Of a stretch of DNA of 64,000 nt, positions 8,581 to 18,516 are shown one piece after another (within the stretch, counting starts at the first letter, position 1; every line of letters begins with the position of its first letter). Position numbers and translations under genes: made by a program. The stretch is from Tistrella bauzanensis (lineage in GTDB: Bacteria > Pseudomonadota > Alphaproteobacteria > Tistrellales > Tistrellaceae), in assembly GCF_014636235.1 (NCBI RefSeq), contig NZ_BMDZ01000012.1:1-64000 (forward strand). The letters run 5' to 3'. Under the pieces are notes generated by a model, which saw only the letters and a list, made by a program, of their open reading frames with translations, searched no databases and was not told where the DNA came from.

Positions 8581-8862
8581 ATGACCAAGTCGGAGCTGAT
8601 CGCCCGCCTCGCCGCGAGCCATCCCCATCTTTATCAGCGCGATGTCGAGCAGATCGTCAGCACGGTGTTCGACGAGATTTCCGAGGCGCTGTCGCGTGGG
8701 GACCGGGTTGAACTGCGCGGATTCGGGGCATTCTCGGTGAAGCACCGCCGCTCGCGCACCGGCCGCAATCCCCGCACCGGCGATACGGTCAGCGTGCCGT
8801 CGAAATTCGTGCCCTTCTTCAAGACCGGCAAGGAACTGCGCGACCGCCTGAACGGCGAGTGA
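8581..8862 (+). CDS. ihfB: Integration host factor subunit beta
   Basis: DNA-bending nucleoid protein of 93 residues, partner of IHF-alpha. The whole HU/IHF fold is present: [33 protein letters not shown], the [11 protein letters not shown] region and the DNA-wedging beta arm [12 protein letters not shown], ending with [12 protein letters not shown]. Length and sequence fit IHF-beta better than HU. A hairpin with a T-run at 8928-8952 follows. The order sppA-ihfB-lapA with pyrF nearby is the usual proteobacterial neighbourhood. Confidence 0.95.
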   Translation: MTKSELIARLAASHPHLYQRDVEQIVSTVFDEISEALSRGDRVELRGFGAFSVKHRRSRTGRNPRTGDTVSVPSKFVPFFKTGKELRDRLNGE

Positions 8863-8927
8863 TCACGACCGCGCTGCGGCAGGTTGTCGCGACCGCGCTG
8901 CGGCGGGGGGTGATGATCACATCGATG

Positions 8928-8952
8928 ACGCGCGCCACATGGCGCGCGTTTT
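8928..8952 (+). terminator. Rho-independent terminator after ihfB
   Basis: Perfect 9-bp stem ACGCGCGCC / GGCGCGCGT around loop ACAT, running into TTTTC. It lies 66 bases after the ihfB stop, before lapA. Confidence 0.65.
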
Positions 8953-9006
8953 CGGTTATGATCGCATCTGTTGATGTTTCACCCGCCCCCGGAGGATGCC
9001 GGCCCG

Positions 9007-9384
9007 ATGCTGCGTGCCCTGAAATTCGCCCTGCTTGCCCTGATCGCGGTGATCGTTGCCGCCTTTGCGATCGGCAACCGGACGGGTGTGGTTCTGTCGC
9101 TGTGGCCCTTCGGCCTGGAACTGGCGCTGCCGCTGTTTCTGGCGCTGGAGGCAACCCTGCTGCTGGGGCTGCTGCTGGGCGGGTTGATCGCCTGGTTGCG
9201 CGCCGGCCGGCATCGTGCCCGTGCCCGCAGGCTGGCCCGGCGGGTCGAGGAGCTGGAAGGCGAGATGCACCGGCTGCGCGCCGCCACGGCATCGACCCCG
9301 TCCGCCCCTGCCGCCCCTGCGGGGCCGGCCCTGCCGGGCACAGCCGGTTCCGATCTGCGCCTGCCCGGCCGCAGCGCCGCCTGA
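9007..9384 (+). CDS. lapA: LapA-domain membrane protein
   Basis: Small inner-membrane protein of 125 residues. Two hydrophobic helices (about residues 3-22 and 40-64) are separated by the LapA-family turn NRTGVVLSLWPFGLELALPLF and followed by a basic, coiled-coil-like segment (RARARRLARRVEELEGEMHRL). The last 35 residues are a low-complexity Ala/Pro tail. In Enterobacteria LapA works with LapB in controlling lipopolysaccharide synthesis; no lapB lies beside it here. GGAGG at 8991-8995 supports the start at 9007 over earlier in-frame ATGs. Confidence 0.82.
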   Translation: MLRALKFALLALIAVIVAAFAIGNRTGVVLSLWPFGLELALPLFLALEATLLLGLLLGGLIAWLRAGRHRARARRLARRVEELEGEMHRLRAATASTPSAPAAPAGPALPGTAGSDLRLPGRSAA

Positions 9385-9509
9385 CCCGCACGCCATAGCG
9401 CCGGTTGTCGGGCAGCCCGCGTCCCCAGGACTGATGGCTGCCGCCTGCGGCGATGCGCCCGGCATGCCGCCGATGCCGCCGCCCCAATCGCCACGGAGTT
9501 CTTCTCACC

Positions 9510-10502
9510 ATGTCCGGCCGTTCCACCACGATCCGCGTCATCGATGCCGATGCCGTTCATGCGGCGCTCAGTTACGACGCGCTGATCGATGCGCTGGGTG
9601 CGGCCTTCGCGGCGATGCCCGACGACATTCCGCCGCGTGCCCATCATCACCTGCCGCCGGCCCGGCCCGGTGCCAGCGACGGCACCCTGCTGGTGATGCC
9701 GGCCTGGAACCCGCGCGCGATCGGTCTGAAGGTGGTGGGGGTGATGCCCGACAATCCGGGCGTCGGCCTGCCGACGGTGATCGGCAGCTATCTGCTGCTC
9801 GACCGCGAGACGTCGGCGCCGCTGGCGCTGCTGGACGGTGCCGCCATCACCCAGCGCCGCACCGCCTGTGCCTCGGCGCTGGCGGCGCGCCATCTGGCGC
9901 GGGCCGATGCCCGCACGCTGCTGGTGATCGGCGCCGGTGCCCTTGCCCTGCACCTGATCAGGGCCCATGTCACCTTCCGGCCGGGCCTTGCCCGCATCCG
10001 CGTGTGGGCGCGGCGCGCCGATGCCGCCCAGGCGGTGATCGACGCACTGACCCCGGCGGAACGCGCGGCGCTGGACGTGGCTGTGGTATCCCCCGATGCC
10101 CTGGACGCGGCGGTGGCCGATGCCTGCATCATTTCGGCCGCGACCCGGGCGACCGTGCCGCTGATCCGGGGGCAGCTGGTGGCGCCCGGCACTCATCTGG
10201 ACCTCGTCGGCGCTTATATGCCGGCGATGTGCGAGGCCGATGCCGAGGCGGTGGCACGCGCGGATGTGTTTGTCGACGGCCGCGACGGTGCCGCGGCCGA
10301 GGCGGGCGATCTGATCCAGGCGGTGGCCGCCGGCCGCTTCGCCATGGACCGGATCGCCGGCGATCTGGCCGATCTGTCGTCGGGCCGTCATCCCGGGCGG
10401 CGGGATGGCGGCCAGGTGACGCTGTTCAAATCGGTCGGGCATTCGCTCGAAGACCTGGTGGCGGCCGAACTGGCCCTGCGCCGGGCCACGGGCGGCGCCT
10501 GA
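9510..10502 (+). CDS. Ornithine cyclodeaminase / mu-crystallin family protein
   Basis: NAD(P)-binding protein of 330 residues. Family features are ALSYDALIDALGAAFAAM, the conserved substrate-site region LLVMPAWNPRAIGLKVVGVMP, the RRTACASALAARHLA stretch preceding the Rossmann motif VIGAGALALHLIRAH, GTHLDLVGAYMPAMCEAD, and a terminal VTLFKSVGHSLEDL. Members act as ornithine cyclodeaminases, imine reductases or opine-like synthases, and sequence alone does not settle the substrate. A CGGAG site lies about 10 bases before the ATG. It sits alone between lapA and pyrF. Confidence 0.85.
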   Translation: MSGRSTTIRVIDADAVHAALSYDALIDALGAAFAAMPDDIPPRAHHHLPPARPGASDGTLLVMPAWNPRAIGLKVVGVMPDNPGVGLPTVIGSYLLLDRETSAPLALLDGAAITQRRTACASALAARHLARADARTLLVIGAGALALHLIRAHVTFRPGLARIRVWARRADAAQAVIDALTPAERAALDVAVVSPDALDAAVADACIISAATRATVPLIRGQLVAPGTHLDLVGAYMPAMCEADAEAVARADVFVDGRDGAAAEAGDLIQAVAAGRFAMDRIAGDLADLSSGRHPGRRDGGQVTLFKSVGHSLEDLVAAELALRRATGGA

Positions 10503-10631
10503 TCACACACCCGGGCACCTGGTCCGGCGGCAACGCCCCCTGGCCGGTGCCCATGCGGCATTCGCGGTGGAAATCGGGTAGGCCCTTCGCGGCCGGCTCT
10601 GGTATAAGCCCGGAGGTTTGCGAAATACCGG

Positions 10632-11399
10632 ATGGACATGAGCAAGATCAATCGCCCACGCTTCGATAATCCGCTGTTCGTCGCCATCGACACCATCGAT
10701 GTGCAGCGCGCGGCATCATTGGCCAAGGCCGTCGCCGCCAGCGCAGGCGGCATCAAGCTCGGGCTCGAATTCTTCATGGCGAACGGCATCGACGGTGTTC
10801 ACCGCGTGCGCGCGGCAGCACCCGATCTGCCGCTGTTCCTGGACCTGAAGTTTCACGATATCCCCAACACCGTGGCAGGTGCCGTGCGCGCCGTGGCACC
10901 GCTGGCGCCGGCGCTGCTGACCATCCACGCGTCGGGTGGCCCCGCCATGATCAAGGCGGCGCGCGAGGCGGCGGCCGAAGCCGCCATACGGCTTGGCATC
11001 GACCGGGCGCCGGCGGTGGTGGCGGTGACCGTGCTGACCAGCATGGACGACACCGACCTGATGTCGGTGGGGCAGCGCGGCCCGGCCAGCGACCAGGTGT
11101 TGCGGCTGACCGATACGGCGCTTGCCCATGGCGCCGCCGGCATCGTGTGCGCGCCCACGGAACTTGTCCGGCTGCGGGCGCGTTTCGGTGCACAGCCGCT
11201 GATGGTGGTGCCGGGCATCCGCCCGGCCGATGCCGCGCGCGGCGATCAGAAGCGGGTGATGACCCCGGCCGATGCCCGCGCCGGCGGCGCCGATGTGCTG
11301 GTGGTGGGGCGCCCGATCACCGAGGCGGCCGATCCGGCCGCCGCCGCCGCGGACATCGCCGCCGAGATCGCGGCCGCCGAACTGACGGGAGCCGCCTGA
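10632..11399 (+). CDS. pyrF: Orotidine 5'-phosphate decarboxylase
   Basis: Catalyses the last step of UMP synthesis. The 255-residue protein has the signature DLKFHDIPNTV with catalytic D71, K73 and D76, and the phosphate-binding end VVGRPITEAADP. Family length is about 230-240, so the C-terminal Ala-rich tail is slightly long. A second ATG 6 bases downstream (10638) is an equally good start. trpF starts 4 bases after its stop, so the two are probably cotranscribed. Confidence 0.95.
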   Translation: MDMSKINRPRFDNPLFVAIDTIDVQRAASLAKAVAASAGGIKLGLEFFMANGIDGVHRVRAAAPDLPLFLDLKFHDIPNTVAGAVRAVAPLAPALLTIHASGGPAMIKAAREAAAEAAIRLGIDRAPAVVAVTVLTSMDDTDLMSVGQRGPASDQVLRLTDTALAHGAAGIVCAPTELVRLRARFGAQPLMVVPGIRPADAARGDQKRVMTPADARAGGADVLVVGRPITEAADPAAAAADIAAEIAAAELTGAA

Positions 11400-11402
11400 C
11401 CG

Positions 11403-12164
11403 ATGACCGGCGCCGGGCCAGAGACGGACAGGGCAGGGGCGATCAAGATCTGCGGCCTGAAGGACGCGGCCGCGATCGATGCCGCCATCCGGGCCGGTGC
11501 CAGCCATCTTGGCTTCGTGCATTTCGGCCCCTCGCCGCGCCATGTCGACCATACCGATCTGGCCCGGCTGGCGGCGACGCTGCCGGCTGACGGGCCGAAT
11601 GCCCCGCTGACCCGTGTGCTGCTGACGGTGGATGCCGACTGGCCGGTGCTGGATGCGGCGGTGGATGCGCTGGCCCCCGGCCTGCTGCAACTGCATGGCC
11701 ACGAGACGCCGGAGCGTATCGCCGTGGTGCGTGCACGCTATGGCCTGCCGGTGATCAAGGCGGCGGGCATCGCCGATGCGGCCGACATCATGGCCTTGCG
11801 CCCGATGGCATCGAAGGCCGATCTGCTTCTGCTGGACGCCCGCCCCCCCGTCGATGCCGACCGCCCCGGCGGGCTGGGCCGGTCCTTCGACTGGGATCTG
11901 CTCGCCGGCCCCGATTTCACCGCCGCCACCGCCGGCCGCCCGTGGTGGCTGGCGGGTGGCTTGACGCCCGCCACCGTCGCCGACGCCATCATCCGCACCC
12001 GCGCCGATGGCGTCGATGTCTCGTCCGGGGTGGAGACCGCCCCGGGGGTCAAGGATCCGGCGGCGATCACCGCCTTCGTCGCGGCCGCCCGCGCCGCCTT
12101 TGCCCGGAGGCCAGAGGCCCCCGGCGCCGTCACCAGGGGAACCGGCGCGCCCGGTTCCGACTGA
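11403..12164 (+). CDS. trpF: Phosphoribosylanthranilate isomerase
   Basis: Third specific step of tryptophan synthesis (PRA to CdRP). The TIM-barrel protein contains IKICGLKD with catalytic C17, [32 protein letters not shown] with the candidate general-acid Asp, and [14 protein letters not shown], which binds phosphate. At 253 residues it is about 30-40 longer than usual, with extra residues at both ends. It opens the trpF-trpB-trpA run and lies directly behind pyrF, the common alphaproteobacterial order. Confidence 0.95.
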   Translation: MTGAGPETDRAGAIKICGLKDAAAIDAAIRAGASHLGFVHFGPSPRHVDHTDLARLAATLPADGPNAPLTRVLLTVDADWPVLDAAVDALAPGLLQLHGHETPERIAVVRARYGLPVIKAAGIADAADIMALRPMASKADLLLLDARPPVDADRPGGLGRSFDWDLLAGPDFTAATAGRPWWLAGGLTPATVADAIIRTRADGVDVSSGVETAPGVKDPAAITAFVAAARAAFARRPEAPGAVTRGTGAPGSD

Positions 12165-12184
12165 AGCCCAGGAACAGCCGGTTC

Positions 12185-13399
12185 ATGTCGCACACACCCA
12201 ACACCTTCCGCGCCGGCCCCGACGAGCATGGCCGCTTCGGCCTGTTCGGCGGCCGCTTCGTGGCCGAAACCCTGATGCCGCTGATCCTGGAACTGGAGCA
12301 GGCCTATGACGCCGCCCGCCGGGATCCGTCCTTCGCGGCCGAGATGGCGCTGTTCCAGCGCGATTACGTCGGCCGGCCCAGCCCGCTTTATCTGGCGGAG
12401 CGGCTGACCGAGCATCTCGGCGGCGCGAAGATCTATCTGAAGCGCGACGAGCTGAACCACACCGGCGCCCATAAGATCAACAATGTGCTGGGCCAGTTGC
12501 TGGTGGCCAAGCGCATGGGCAAGAAGCGGATCATCGCCGAGACCGGCGCCGGCCAGCATGGCGTGGCCACCGCCACCATGTGCGCGCGGCTGGGCATGGA
12601 TTGCGTGGTCTATATGGGCGACACCGACATTGTCCGTCAGAAGCCCAATGTGTTCCGCATGCGCCTGCTGGGTGCCGAGGTGCGTGGCGTGTCGTCGGGC
12701 ACCGCCACCCTGAAGGACGCGATGAACGAGGCGCTGCGCGACTGGGTGTCGAATGTCGACGATACCTTCTATTGCATCGGCACGGCGGCCGGCCCGCATC
12801 CCTATCCGATGATGGTGCGCGATTTCCAGTCGATCATCGGCGAGGAAGCCCGCGCCCAGGTGCTGGAGCGCGAGGGCCGGCTGCCCGATCTGCTGGTGGC
12901 CTGCATCGGCGGTGGATCGAACGCCATCGGGCTGTTTCACCCGTTCCTCGACGATCCCGCCGTGCGGATGATGGGTGTCGAGGCGGCCGGCCATGGCATC
13001 GACAGCGGCGCGCATGCGGCCTCTCTGGCCGGCGGCACCCCTGGTGTGCTGCATGGCAACCGCACCTATCTGCTTCAGGATGCCGACGGCCAGATCCAGA
13101 ACGCCCATTCGATCTCGGCCGGGCTCGACTATCCCGGCATCGGCCCGGAGCATTCCTGGCTGCGCGATATCGGCCGGGTGGAATATACCGCGATCACCGA
13201 TGACGAGGCGCTCGATGCCTTCAAGCTGTGCGCGCGGCTGGAAGGCATCCTGCCGGCGCTGGAGCCGGCCCATGCGGTGGCCCAGGTGATCAAGACCGCG
13301 CCGACTCTGGGGCGCGACGCCATTCTGGTGATGAACATGTGTGGCCGCGGCGACAAGGACGTCTTCACCGTCGCCGAAGCGCTGGGAGTGGATCTGTGA
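12185..13399 (+). CDS. trpB: Tryptophan synthase beta chain
   Basis: PLP enzyme of 404 residues that joins indole and serine. The lysine that binds PLP is K97 in [22 protein letters not shown] and the phosphate loop GGGSNAIG are intact, as is [14 protein letters not shown]. The N-terminus [19 protein letters not shown] is typical and fixes the start at 12185. trpA begins inside its stop codon, so the alpha and beta subunits of the complex are made in a coupled way. Confidence 0.97.
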   Translation: MSHTPNTFRAGPDEHGRFGLFGGRFVAETLMPLILELEQAYDAARRDPSFAAEMALFQRDYVGRPSPLYLAERLTEHLGGAKIYLKRDELNHTGAHKINNVLGQLLVAKRMGKKRIIAETGAGQHGVATATMCARLGMDCVVYMGDTDIVRQKPNVFRMRLLGAEVRGVSSGTATLKDAMNEALRDWVSNVDDTFYCIGTAAGPHPYPMMVRDFQSIIGEEARAQVLEREGRLPDLLVACIGGGSNAIGLFHPFLDDPAVRMMGVEAAGHGIDSGAHAASLAGGTPGVLHGNRTYLLQDADGQIQNAHSISAGLDYPGIGPEHSWLRDIGRVEYTAITDDEALDAFKLCARLEGILPALEPAHAVAQVIKTAPTLGRDAILVMNMCGRGDKDVFTVAEALGVDL

Positions 13400-14304
13400 G
13401 CGCCCTGACCGATAGCCTGCCCGTTTCCCCCGCCGCGTCACCGGCTGCGTCTTCGGCCGCCCTGGCCGGCGGCAGCGCCCGCATCGACCGGCGCTTCGCC
13501 AGCCTGAAGGCCGAAGGCCGCGCCGGTCTGGTCACCTTCGTCACCGCCGGCGATCCGGATCTTGAAACCGGCGCCCGGGTCATGGCCGAACTGGCCATGG
13601 CCGGCGCCGACGTGATCGAGCTGGGCGTGCCCTTCACCGACCCGATGGCCGATGGCCCGGCGATCCAGCGCGCCGGATTGCGCGCGCTGGCCGCCGGCGT
13701 GACCATGGTCAAGGTACTCGATATGGTCCGCGATTTCCGCCGGACCGACACCGACACCCCGGTCGTGCTGATGGGCTACTACAACCCGATCTATGCCTAT
13801 GGCCCGGAACGCTTCGCAGCCGATGCCATCGCCGCCGGTGTCGACGGATTGATCGTGGTTGATCTGCCGGCCGAGGAAGAGGACGAACTGGTCCGCTTCA
13901 CCGACCCGGCGGGTCTGGCGCTGGTCCGGCTGGTGGCACCGACCACCTCGGCCGAGCGTCTGCCCCTGGTCGTGGGCCGGGCGAGCGGCTTCCTCTATTA
14001 TGTCTCGATCACCGGCATCACCGGCACGGCCGCCGCCGATATCTCGAAAGTGGCGCCGTCTGTCGCCAGAATTCGCGCGGCAAGCGAATTGCCGGTCGCG
14101 ATCGGCTTCGGTATAAGAACCCCTGAACAGGCGGCTGCCTTTGCCGCTATCGGTGACGCGGTCGTCGTCGGCTCGGCGATCGTGCAGGAAGTGGAACAGG
14201 CGGTGCTCGACGGCGCGCCCGCGACCGCCCCCGACCGGGTGCGGGCGCTGGTCAGCCGGCTTGCCGGCGGCGTGCGCGGCGCGGCCACGCCGGCCGCATC
14301 CTGA
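13396..14304 (+). CDS. trpA: Tryptophan synthase alpha chain
   Basis: Cleaves indole-3-glycerol phosphate and channels indole to TrpB. The 302-residue protein has catalytic E75 ([11 protein letters not shown]) and D86 ([10 protein letters not shown]), spaced 11 residues apart as in the Salmonella enzyme. The start is GTG overlapping the trpB stop (GTGA), with GGGAG 7-8 bases upstream. This makes a roughly 30-residue Ser/Ala-rich N-terminal extension compared with standard TrpA (about 268 residues), but no later in-frame start has a better ribosome site. Confidence 0.95.
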   Translation: MSALTDSLPVSPAASPAASSAALAGGSARIDRRFASLKAEGRAGLVTFVTAGDPDLETGARVMAELAMAGADVIELGVPFTDPMADGPAIQRAGLRALAAGVTMVKVLDMVRDFRRTDTDTPVVLMGYYNPIYAYGPERFAADAIAAGVDGLIVVDLPAEEEDELVRFTDPAGLALVRLVAPTTSAERLPLVVGRASGFLYYVSITGITGTAAADISKVAPSVARIRAASELPVAIGFGIRTPEQAAAFAAIGDAVVVGSAIVQEVEQAVLDGAPATAPDRVRALVSRLAGGVRGAATPAAS

Positions 14305-14365
14305 CCGGTCCGTCCCCGATGATCCCATCCCTCTTGTCCGGCATCCGAACGGAGAGCCCCATCGC

Positions 14366-15460
14366 ATGAGCTGGCTGTCGAACTTCGTCCGCCCCAAGAT
14401 CCAGGCGCTGGTCCGCAAGCCCGAGACGCCGGACAATCTGTGGCACAAATGTCCATCCTGCGAGCAGATGATCTTCCACCGCGATCTGGTGGAAAACCTG
14501 CATGTCTGCACCCATTGCGGGCATCATATGCGGCTGCCCGCGAAGCAGCGGCTGGCGATGCTGTTCGACGACGGCGCCTATGACCGGATCGACACCCCCA
14601 AGGTGACCGCCGATCCGCTGCGCTTCCGCGACCGCAAGCGCTATACCGACCGTCTGCGCGAGGCCCAGGCCAAGACCGACGAGGCCGATGCCATCCAGGT
14701 GGGCGAGGGCCGGATCGGCGGCGTGCCTGCGGTGTGTGCGGTGTTCGATTTCGAGTTTCTCGGCGGATCGATGGGGCTTGGCGTCGGCGAGGGGCTGGTC
14801 AAGGCGGCGGCGGTGGCGGTGCAGAAGAAGCGGCCGCTGATCGTGTTTCCGGCATCGGGCGGCGCCCGCATGCAGGAAGGCGCGCTGTCGCTGATGCAGA
14901 TGGCCCGCACCACAGTGGCGGTCGACCGGGTGAAGGAGGCCGGCCTGCCCTATATCGTGGTGTTCACCGACCCCACCACCGGCGGTGTCACCGCATCCTT
15001 CGCCATGATCGGCGATATCCATATCTCCGAGCCCGGCGCGCTGATCGGCTTCGCCGGCCAGCGGGTGATCGAGAGCACCATCCGCGAGGCGCTGCCCCAG
15101 GGCTTCCAGCGCGCCGAATACCTGATGGAACACGGCATGCTCGACATGGTCGTGCCGCGCAAGGAGCTGAAGGCCACGCTGGCGCGGACGCTGAAGCTGC
15201 TGCTGAAGCTGCCGCATGTGGCGCCGCGCCCCGGCACCGCCATCGACCAGCCCGAGCGGGCCAGCGGCAGCGTCACCACCCGCACCGTCACGCCGTCGAA
15301 GGTGCCGTCGGGCAAGGATGCCATGGCGAAGCCCGGACCCGCGGCCACCAAGCCGGTGCCCGCCGGCCAGGCCGAGGGCAAGCCCGCGGATGGCAAGGCC
15401 GTGGCGCGCGCCGAAACGGCGCCGGCCGCCCCGGCCCCGGCTGACCCCAAGGCGGGCTGA
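14366..15460 (+). CDS. accD: Acetyl-CoA carboxylase carboxyltransferase subunit beta
   Basis: Subunit of the enzyme that makes malonyl-CoA, the first committed step of fatty-acid synthesis. The zinc ribbon is C29-x2-C32 and C48-x2-C51. The crotonase-like domain shows [37 protein letters not shown] and [16 protein letters not shown]. At 364 residues it exceeds the usual size (about 300) because of a C-terminal tail of some 70 residues rich in Ala, Pro and Lys, probably disordered. GGAGAG precedes the ATG. It lies between trpA and folC, as in many alphaproteobacteria. Confidence 0.96.
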   Translation: MSWLSNFVRPKIQALVRKPETPDNLWHKCPSCEQMIFHRDLVENLHVCTHCGHHMRLPAKQRLAMLFDDGAYDRIDTPKVTADPLRFRDRKRYTDRLREAQAKTDEADAIQVGEGRIGGVPAVCAVFDFEFLGGSMGLGVGEGLVKAAAVAVQKKRPLIVFPASGGARMQEGALSLMQMARTTVAVDRVKEAGLPYIVVFTDPTTGGVTASFAMIGDIHISEPGALIGFAGQRVIESTIREALPQGFQRAEYLMEHGMLDMVVPRKELKATLARTLKLLLKLPHVAPRPGTAIDQPERASGSVTTRTVTPSKVPSGKDAMAKPGPAATKPVPAGQAEGKPADGKAVARAETAPAAPAPADPKAG

Positions 15461-15523
15461 CCCCGCGCCCACGCAAGGCCCCCCTCTTCTGCAAGCCCCG
15501 CCGTCGCAGCCGGAACCGTCGTC

Positions 15524-16915
15524 ATGGACCAGAGCGCACAGATCCTGGACCGGCTGGGCCGGCTGCATACCACTGAAATCGAGCTGGGTTTCGGGCGCAT
15601 CCGCCGCCTGCTGGCCGATCTGGGCGATCCGCAGGACCATCTGCCGCCGGTGATCCATATCGCCGGCACCAATGGCAAGGGATCGGTGGTGGCGGCCCTC
15701 GGCGCCATCGCCCGTGCCGCCGGGCTGCGGGCGCATGCCTATACCTCGCCGCATCTGGTGCGGTTCCATGAACGCATCGCGCTGGCGGGTCAGCCGATCG
15801 CCGAGGCCGATCTGGTCAGGCTGCTGCTGCGGATCGAGGCGGTGAATGCCGGCCGGCCGATCACCTTCTTCGAGATCACCACGGCCGCCGCCTTCCTGGC
15901 CTTCGCCGAGGCGCCGGGCGATCTGGTGATCCTGGAAACCGGGCTGGGCGGCCGGCTGGACGCCACCAATCTTGTGGCGCGGCCGGCGGCGGTGGGCATT
16001 ACCCGCATCGCCTTCGACCATATGGAATTCCTTGGCGACACGCTGGCGCTGATCGCGGCCGAGAAGGCGGCGATCCTGAAGCCCGGCTGCCCCGCCGCCA
16101 CCGCCGACCAGCACCCTGCGGCCGGTGCCGTGATCCGTGCCGCGGCCCAGGCCGCGGGTGCGCCGCTCGTTGAAGGCGGCCGCGACTGGCAGGCGGCCAT
16201 TCGGGGGGGTGACATGCCGGGGGCCGGCCGGCCGGCGGTCGTTGGCGGCCCTGCCGCCGGTCTTGTGATCGAAGGCGGCCCTGCCGCCGGGGACTGGCCG
16301 GCCCCGGCGCTGGCCGGCGATCATCAGGCCGGCAACATGGCGCTGGCGCTGGCGCTGGCCCGCATCGCCGGCTTCGCCGTGCCCGGCCTTGCCCCGATGG
16401 CCGATGAAGCCGCCATGGCCGAAGGCCTGCGCCGGGTGGTTCATCCCGGTCGCCTGCAACCGGTGACCGATGATCTGCACCGGGCGCTGCCGGCGCTGGA
16501 CCCCGCCCGCCGTCACCGGATCTGGATCGATGGCGCCCATAATCCCGATGCCATGCAGGCGCTGGCCCGCCAGATCGCCGGCCCGTGGTCGGATGCGCCG
16601 GTGCTGATGGTGCTGGGCCTGCTGGCGCGCAAGGATGCCGATGCCGTGCTCGACAGTCTGGCACCGCTGGGCAGTGCCATCCGGCTGCGCATGGTGCCGG
16701 TGCCCGGCGGCCCGGGTCATGATCCGGAGCATCTTGCCGCCGCCGCCCGCGCGCGCGGCCTGGATGCCGCCGCCGCCGCCGACTGGCGCCAGGCCGTCGG
16801 CGATGCCGCCGGCGACCCGCCATCGCGCATCCTGATCTGCGGCTCGCTCTATCTGGCCGGCGCGGTTCTGGCGGCGGTCGATGCACCGCGCCCGGCGGCG
16901 ATATCCGCCGCCTGA
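15524..16915 (+). CDS. folC: Dihydrofolate / folylpolyglutamate synthase
   Basis: ATP-dependent Mur-ligase-family enzyme of 463 residues that adds glutamate to dihydropteroate and folates. The P-loop is HIAGTNGKGSV (about residues 45-55). Further family motifs are YTSPHLVRFHERI, FFEITTAAAFLAFA, LETGLGGRLDATN and WIDGAHNPDAM. All are intact, so this is the true FolC of the window, unlike the diverged paralogue at 29175-30605. It directly follows accD. Confidence 0.95.
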   Translation: MDQSAQILDRLGRLHTTEIELGFGRIRRLLADLGDPQDHLPPVIHIAGTNGKGSVVAALGAIARAAGLRAHAYTSPHLVRFHERIALAGQPIAEADLVRLLLRIEAVNAGRPITFFEITTAAAFLAFAEAPGDLVILETGLGGRLDATNLVARPAAVGITRIAFDHMEFLGDTLALIAAEKAAILKPGCPAATADQHPAAGAVIRAAAQAAGAPLVEGGRDWQAAIRGGDMPGAGRPAVVGGPAAGLVIEGGPAAGDWPAPALAGDHQAGNMALALALARIAGFAVPGLAPMADEAAMAEGLRRVVHPGRLQPVTDDLHRALPALDPARRHRIWIDGAHNPDAMQALARQIAGPWSDAPVLMVLGLLARKDADAVLDSLAPLGSAIRLRMVPVPGGPGHDPEHLAAAARARGLDAAAAADWRQAVGDAAGDPPSRILICGSLYLAGAVLAAVDAPRPAAISAA

Positions 16916-16972
16916 CCATCCGTCCCGCCCCATCTGCCGTCCACAATCCGACACGCGAAGGAACTCTGCGTC

Positions 16973-17869
16973 GTGACCGTCATCGAAACCCGTCTGGTCG
17001 ATCTGGACCACATGACGATCGCCTGCGCCGAGCTGGCACCGGAGGTGCCGGAGGGGCTGCCGGTGCCAGACGGATGTCCGGTCATCTTCATCAACGGCCT
17101 GTCGATGCAGGCCACCGACTGGCCGGCGGCGCTGCTGGATGCCGTGCGCCGGACCCACCCGGTGGTGGTGTTCGACAACCGCGATGCCGGGCTGTCCAGC
17201 GCCTTCGGCCCCGTGGTGCTGGGCGATCAGGGCGCACCGCCGGCCACGCCCTACACCCTCTATGACATGGCGGCCGATACGGTGGCCCTGCTCGACCATC
17301 TGGGGTATGACCGGATGCATCTGGTCGGCTATTCCATGGGCGGGCGCATCGCCCAGATCATCGCCGCCAACCATCCCGGCCGGGTGGCGTCGCTGGCCTG
17401 CATGATGTCGTCGGGTGGCCAGCGGCGGGTGGAGGCGGCGGCGGAGGTGCGCGACGCTTTGGGGGCGGCCCGTGCCGAGAGCCTGCTGCGCGCGCCCGAT
17501 GTCGCGCTGTTCGTGGCCCAGTCTCGCCTTCTCGACGGCACGGCGCTGACGGCCGGCGATGACGAGCACCGCGACCGGATCGAGGCTGCCGTCGCCCGCA
17601 GCTATCGGCCGCTGGGCACCGGCCGGCAGATGGCGGCGGTGGAGGCGGCGGGGGACCGCGCGGACCTGCTGGGGCGCATCACCTGTCCCACCCTGTTCAT
17701 CCATGGCACCGCCGATCCGGTGGTGCCTTTCGCGCAGGCCGCCCAGGGTGCTGCCCGCATCGCCGGCGCGCGGCTGCATCCGATCGAGGGGCTGGGCCAT
17801 CTGCCGACCCGTGCCGCCCTGGACCGGATCATCGCGCCGCTGGTGGCGCATATCGGGCTTGCGGGCTGA
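16973..17869 (+). CDS. Alpha/beta-hydrolase
   Basis: Alpha/beta-hydrolase fold protein of 298 residues, cytoplasmic. The nucleophile elbow is GYSMGG with S121; the acid is probably the Asp in FIHGTADPVVPF and the base His lies in EGLGHLP. FINGLSMQATDWP contributes the oxyanion region, and VVFDNRDAGLSS is typical of esterase/lipase-like members. The GTG start is supported by AAGGA about 12 bases upstream. Substrate unknown; sequence similarity in this family does not predict it. Confidence 0.88.
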   Translation: MTVIETRLVDLDHMTIACAELAPEVPEGLPVPDGCPVIFINGLSMQATDWPAALLDAVRRTHPVVVFDNRDAGLSSAFGPVVLGDQGAPPATPYTLYDMAADTVALLDHLGYDRMHLVGYSMGGRIAQIIAANHPGRVASLACMMSSGGQRRVEAAAEVRDALGAARAESLLRAPDVALFVAQSRLLDGTALTAGDDEHRDRIEAAVARSYRPLGTGRQMAAVEAAGDRADLLGRITCPTLFIHGTADPVVPFAQAAQGAARIAGARLHPIEGLGHLPTRAALDRIIAPLVAHIGLAG

Positions 17870-17919
17870 TCTGTCCCGCGCCCCTTGCTCGATGCCGGTC
17901 AACAGGCTAGAACGCCCCG

Positions 17920-18516
17920 ATGACAGCACCATCCGGGAATAGGCCCTGCCGGTCGCTCGACACCGGCGGTGCCGGCGGTTCGCCGCGGCCGATCCGCCTT
18001 GCGCGTGAGGCGGATACCACGGCGTTTGCCCGCGGGCTGGCGCCGGTTCTGCGCGATGGCGGCATGGTGCTGCTGGATGGTGATCTGGGGGCCGGCAAGA
18101 CCGCCTTTGCCCGTGCGCTGATCCGCAGCCTCGCCGGCGCCGACATCGATGTCCCGAGCCCGACCTTCACCCTGGTGCAGAGCTATGCGCTCGACGGCGT
18201 CGAGGTCACCCATGCCGATCTCTACCGCATCGACGATCCCGACGAGATCGACGAACTGGGGCTGGAGGATGCCGCAGCCGGCGGTCTGGTGCTGGTGGAA
18301 TGGCCTGAGCGTGCCGGTGGCCGGCTGGATCGCGACGCGCTCAGGCTCCGTTTCTCCATCGCCGATGATGGCGCGCGCGTGGTCACGATCGATGCGCCGG
18401 GCGACTGGACGGCGCGGCTCGGGCGTCATACCTGTGAACTTCCCGCGGATGATGCCGGTGATGCTGAGGCACCCGATGCGTCCGGCCCATCCGCCCCGTC
18501 ACGGAATGATCGATGA
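17920..18516 (+). CDS. tsaE: tRNA t6A biosynthesis ATPase TsaE
   Basis: ATPase that supports TsaB/TsaD in making N6-threonylcarbamoyladenosine at tRNA position 37. The Walker A motif is DGDLGAGKTAFARAL with K60; PSPTFTLVQ, HADLYRI and VLVEWPERAG complete the family pattern. The 198-residue length exceeds the usual 150-160 because of poorly conserved ends. Its stop overlaps the amgK start, and it heads the tsaE-amgK-murU-addB-addA unit; tsaB is at 38999-39742. Confidence 0.93.
   Translation: MTAPSGNRPCRSLDTGGAGGSPRPIRLAREADTTAFARGLAPVLRDGGMVLLDGDLGAGKTAFARALIRSLAGADIDVPSPTFTLVQSYALDGVEVTHADLYRIDDPDEIDELGLEDAAAGGLVLVEWPERAGGRLDRDALRLRFSIADDGARVVTIDAPGDWTARLGRHTCELPADDAGDAEAPDASGPSAPSRNDR

Noticed and set aside
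14252-17932. Minus-strand open frame of 1226 codons
   Set aside because: It is the antisense of accD, folC and the hydrolase; its product is His/Arg/Gly-rich with no domain, typical of open antisense frames in GC-rich codons.
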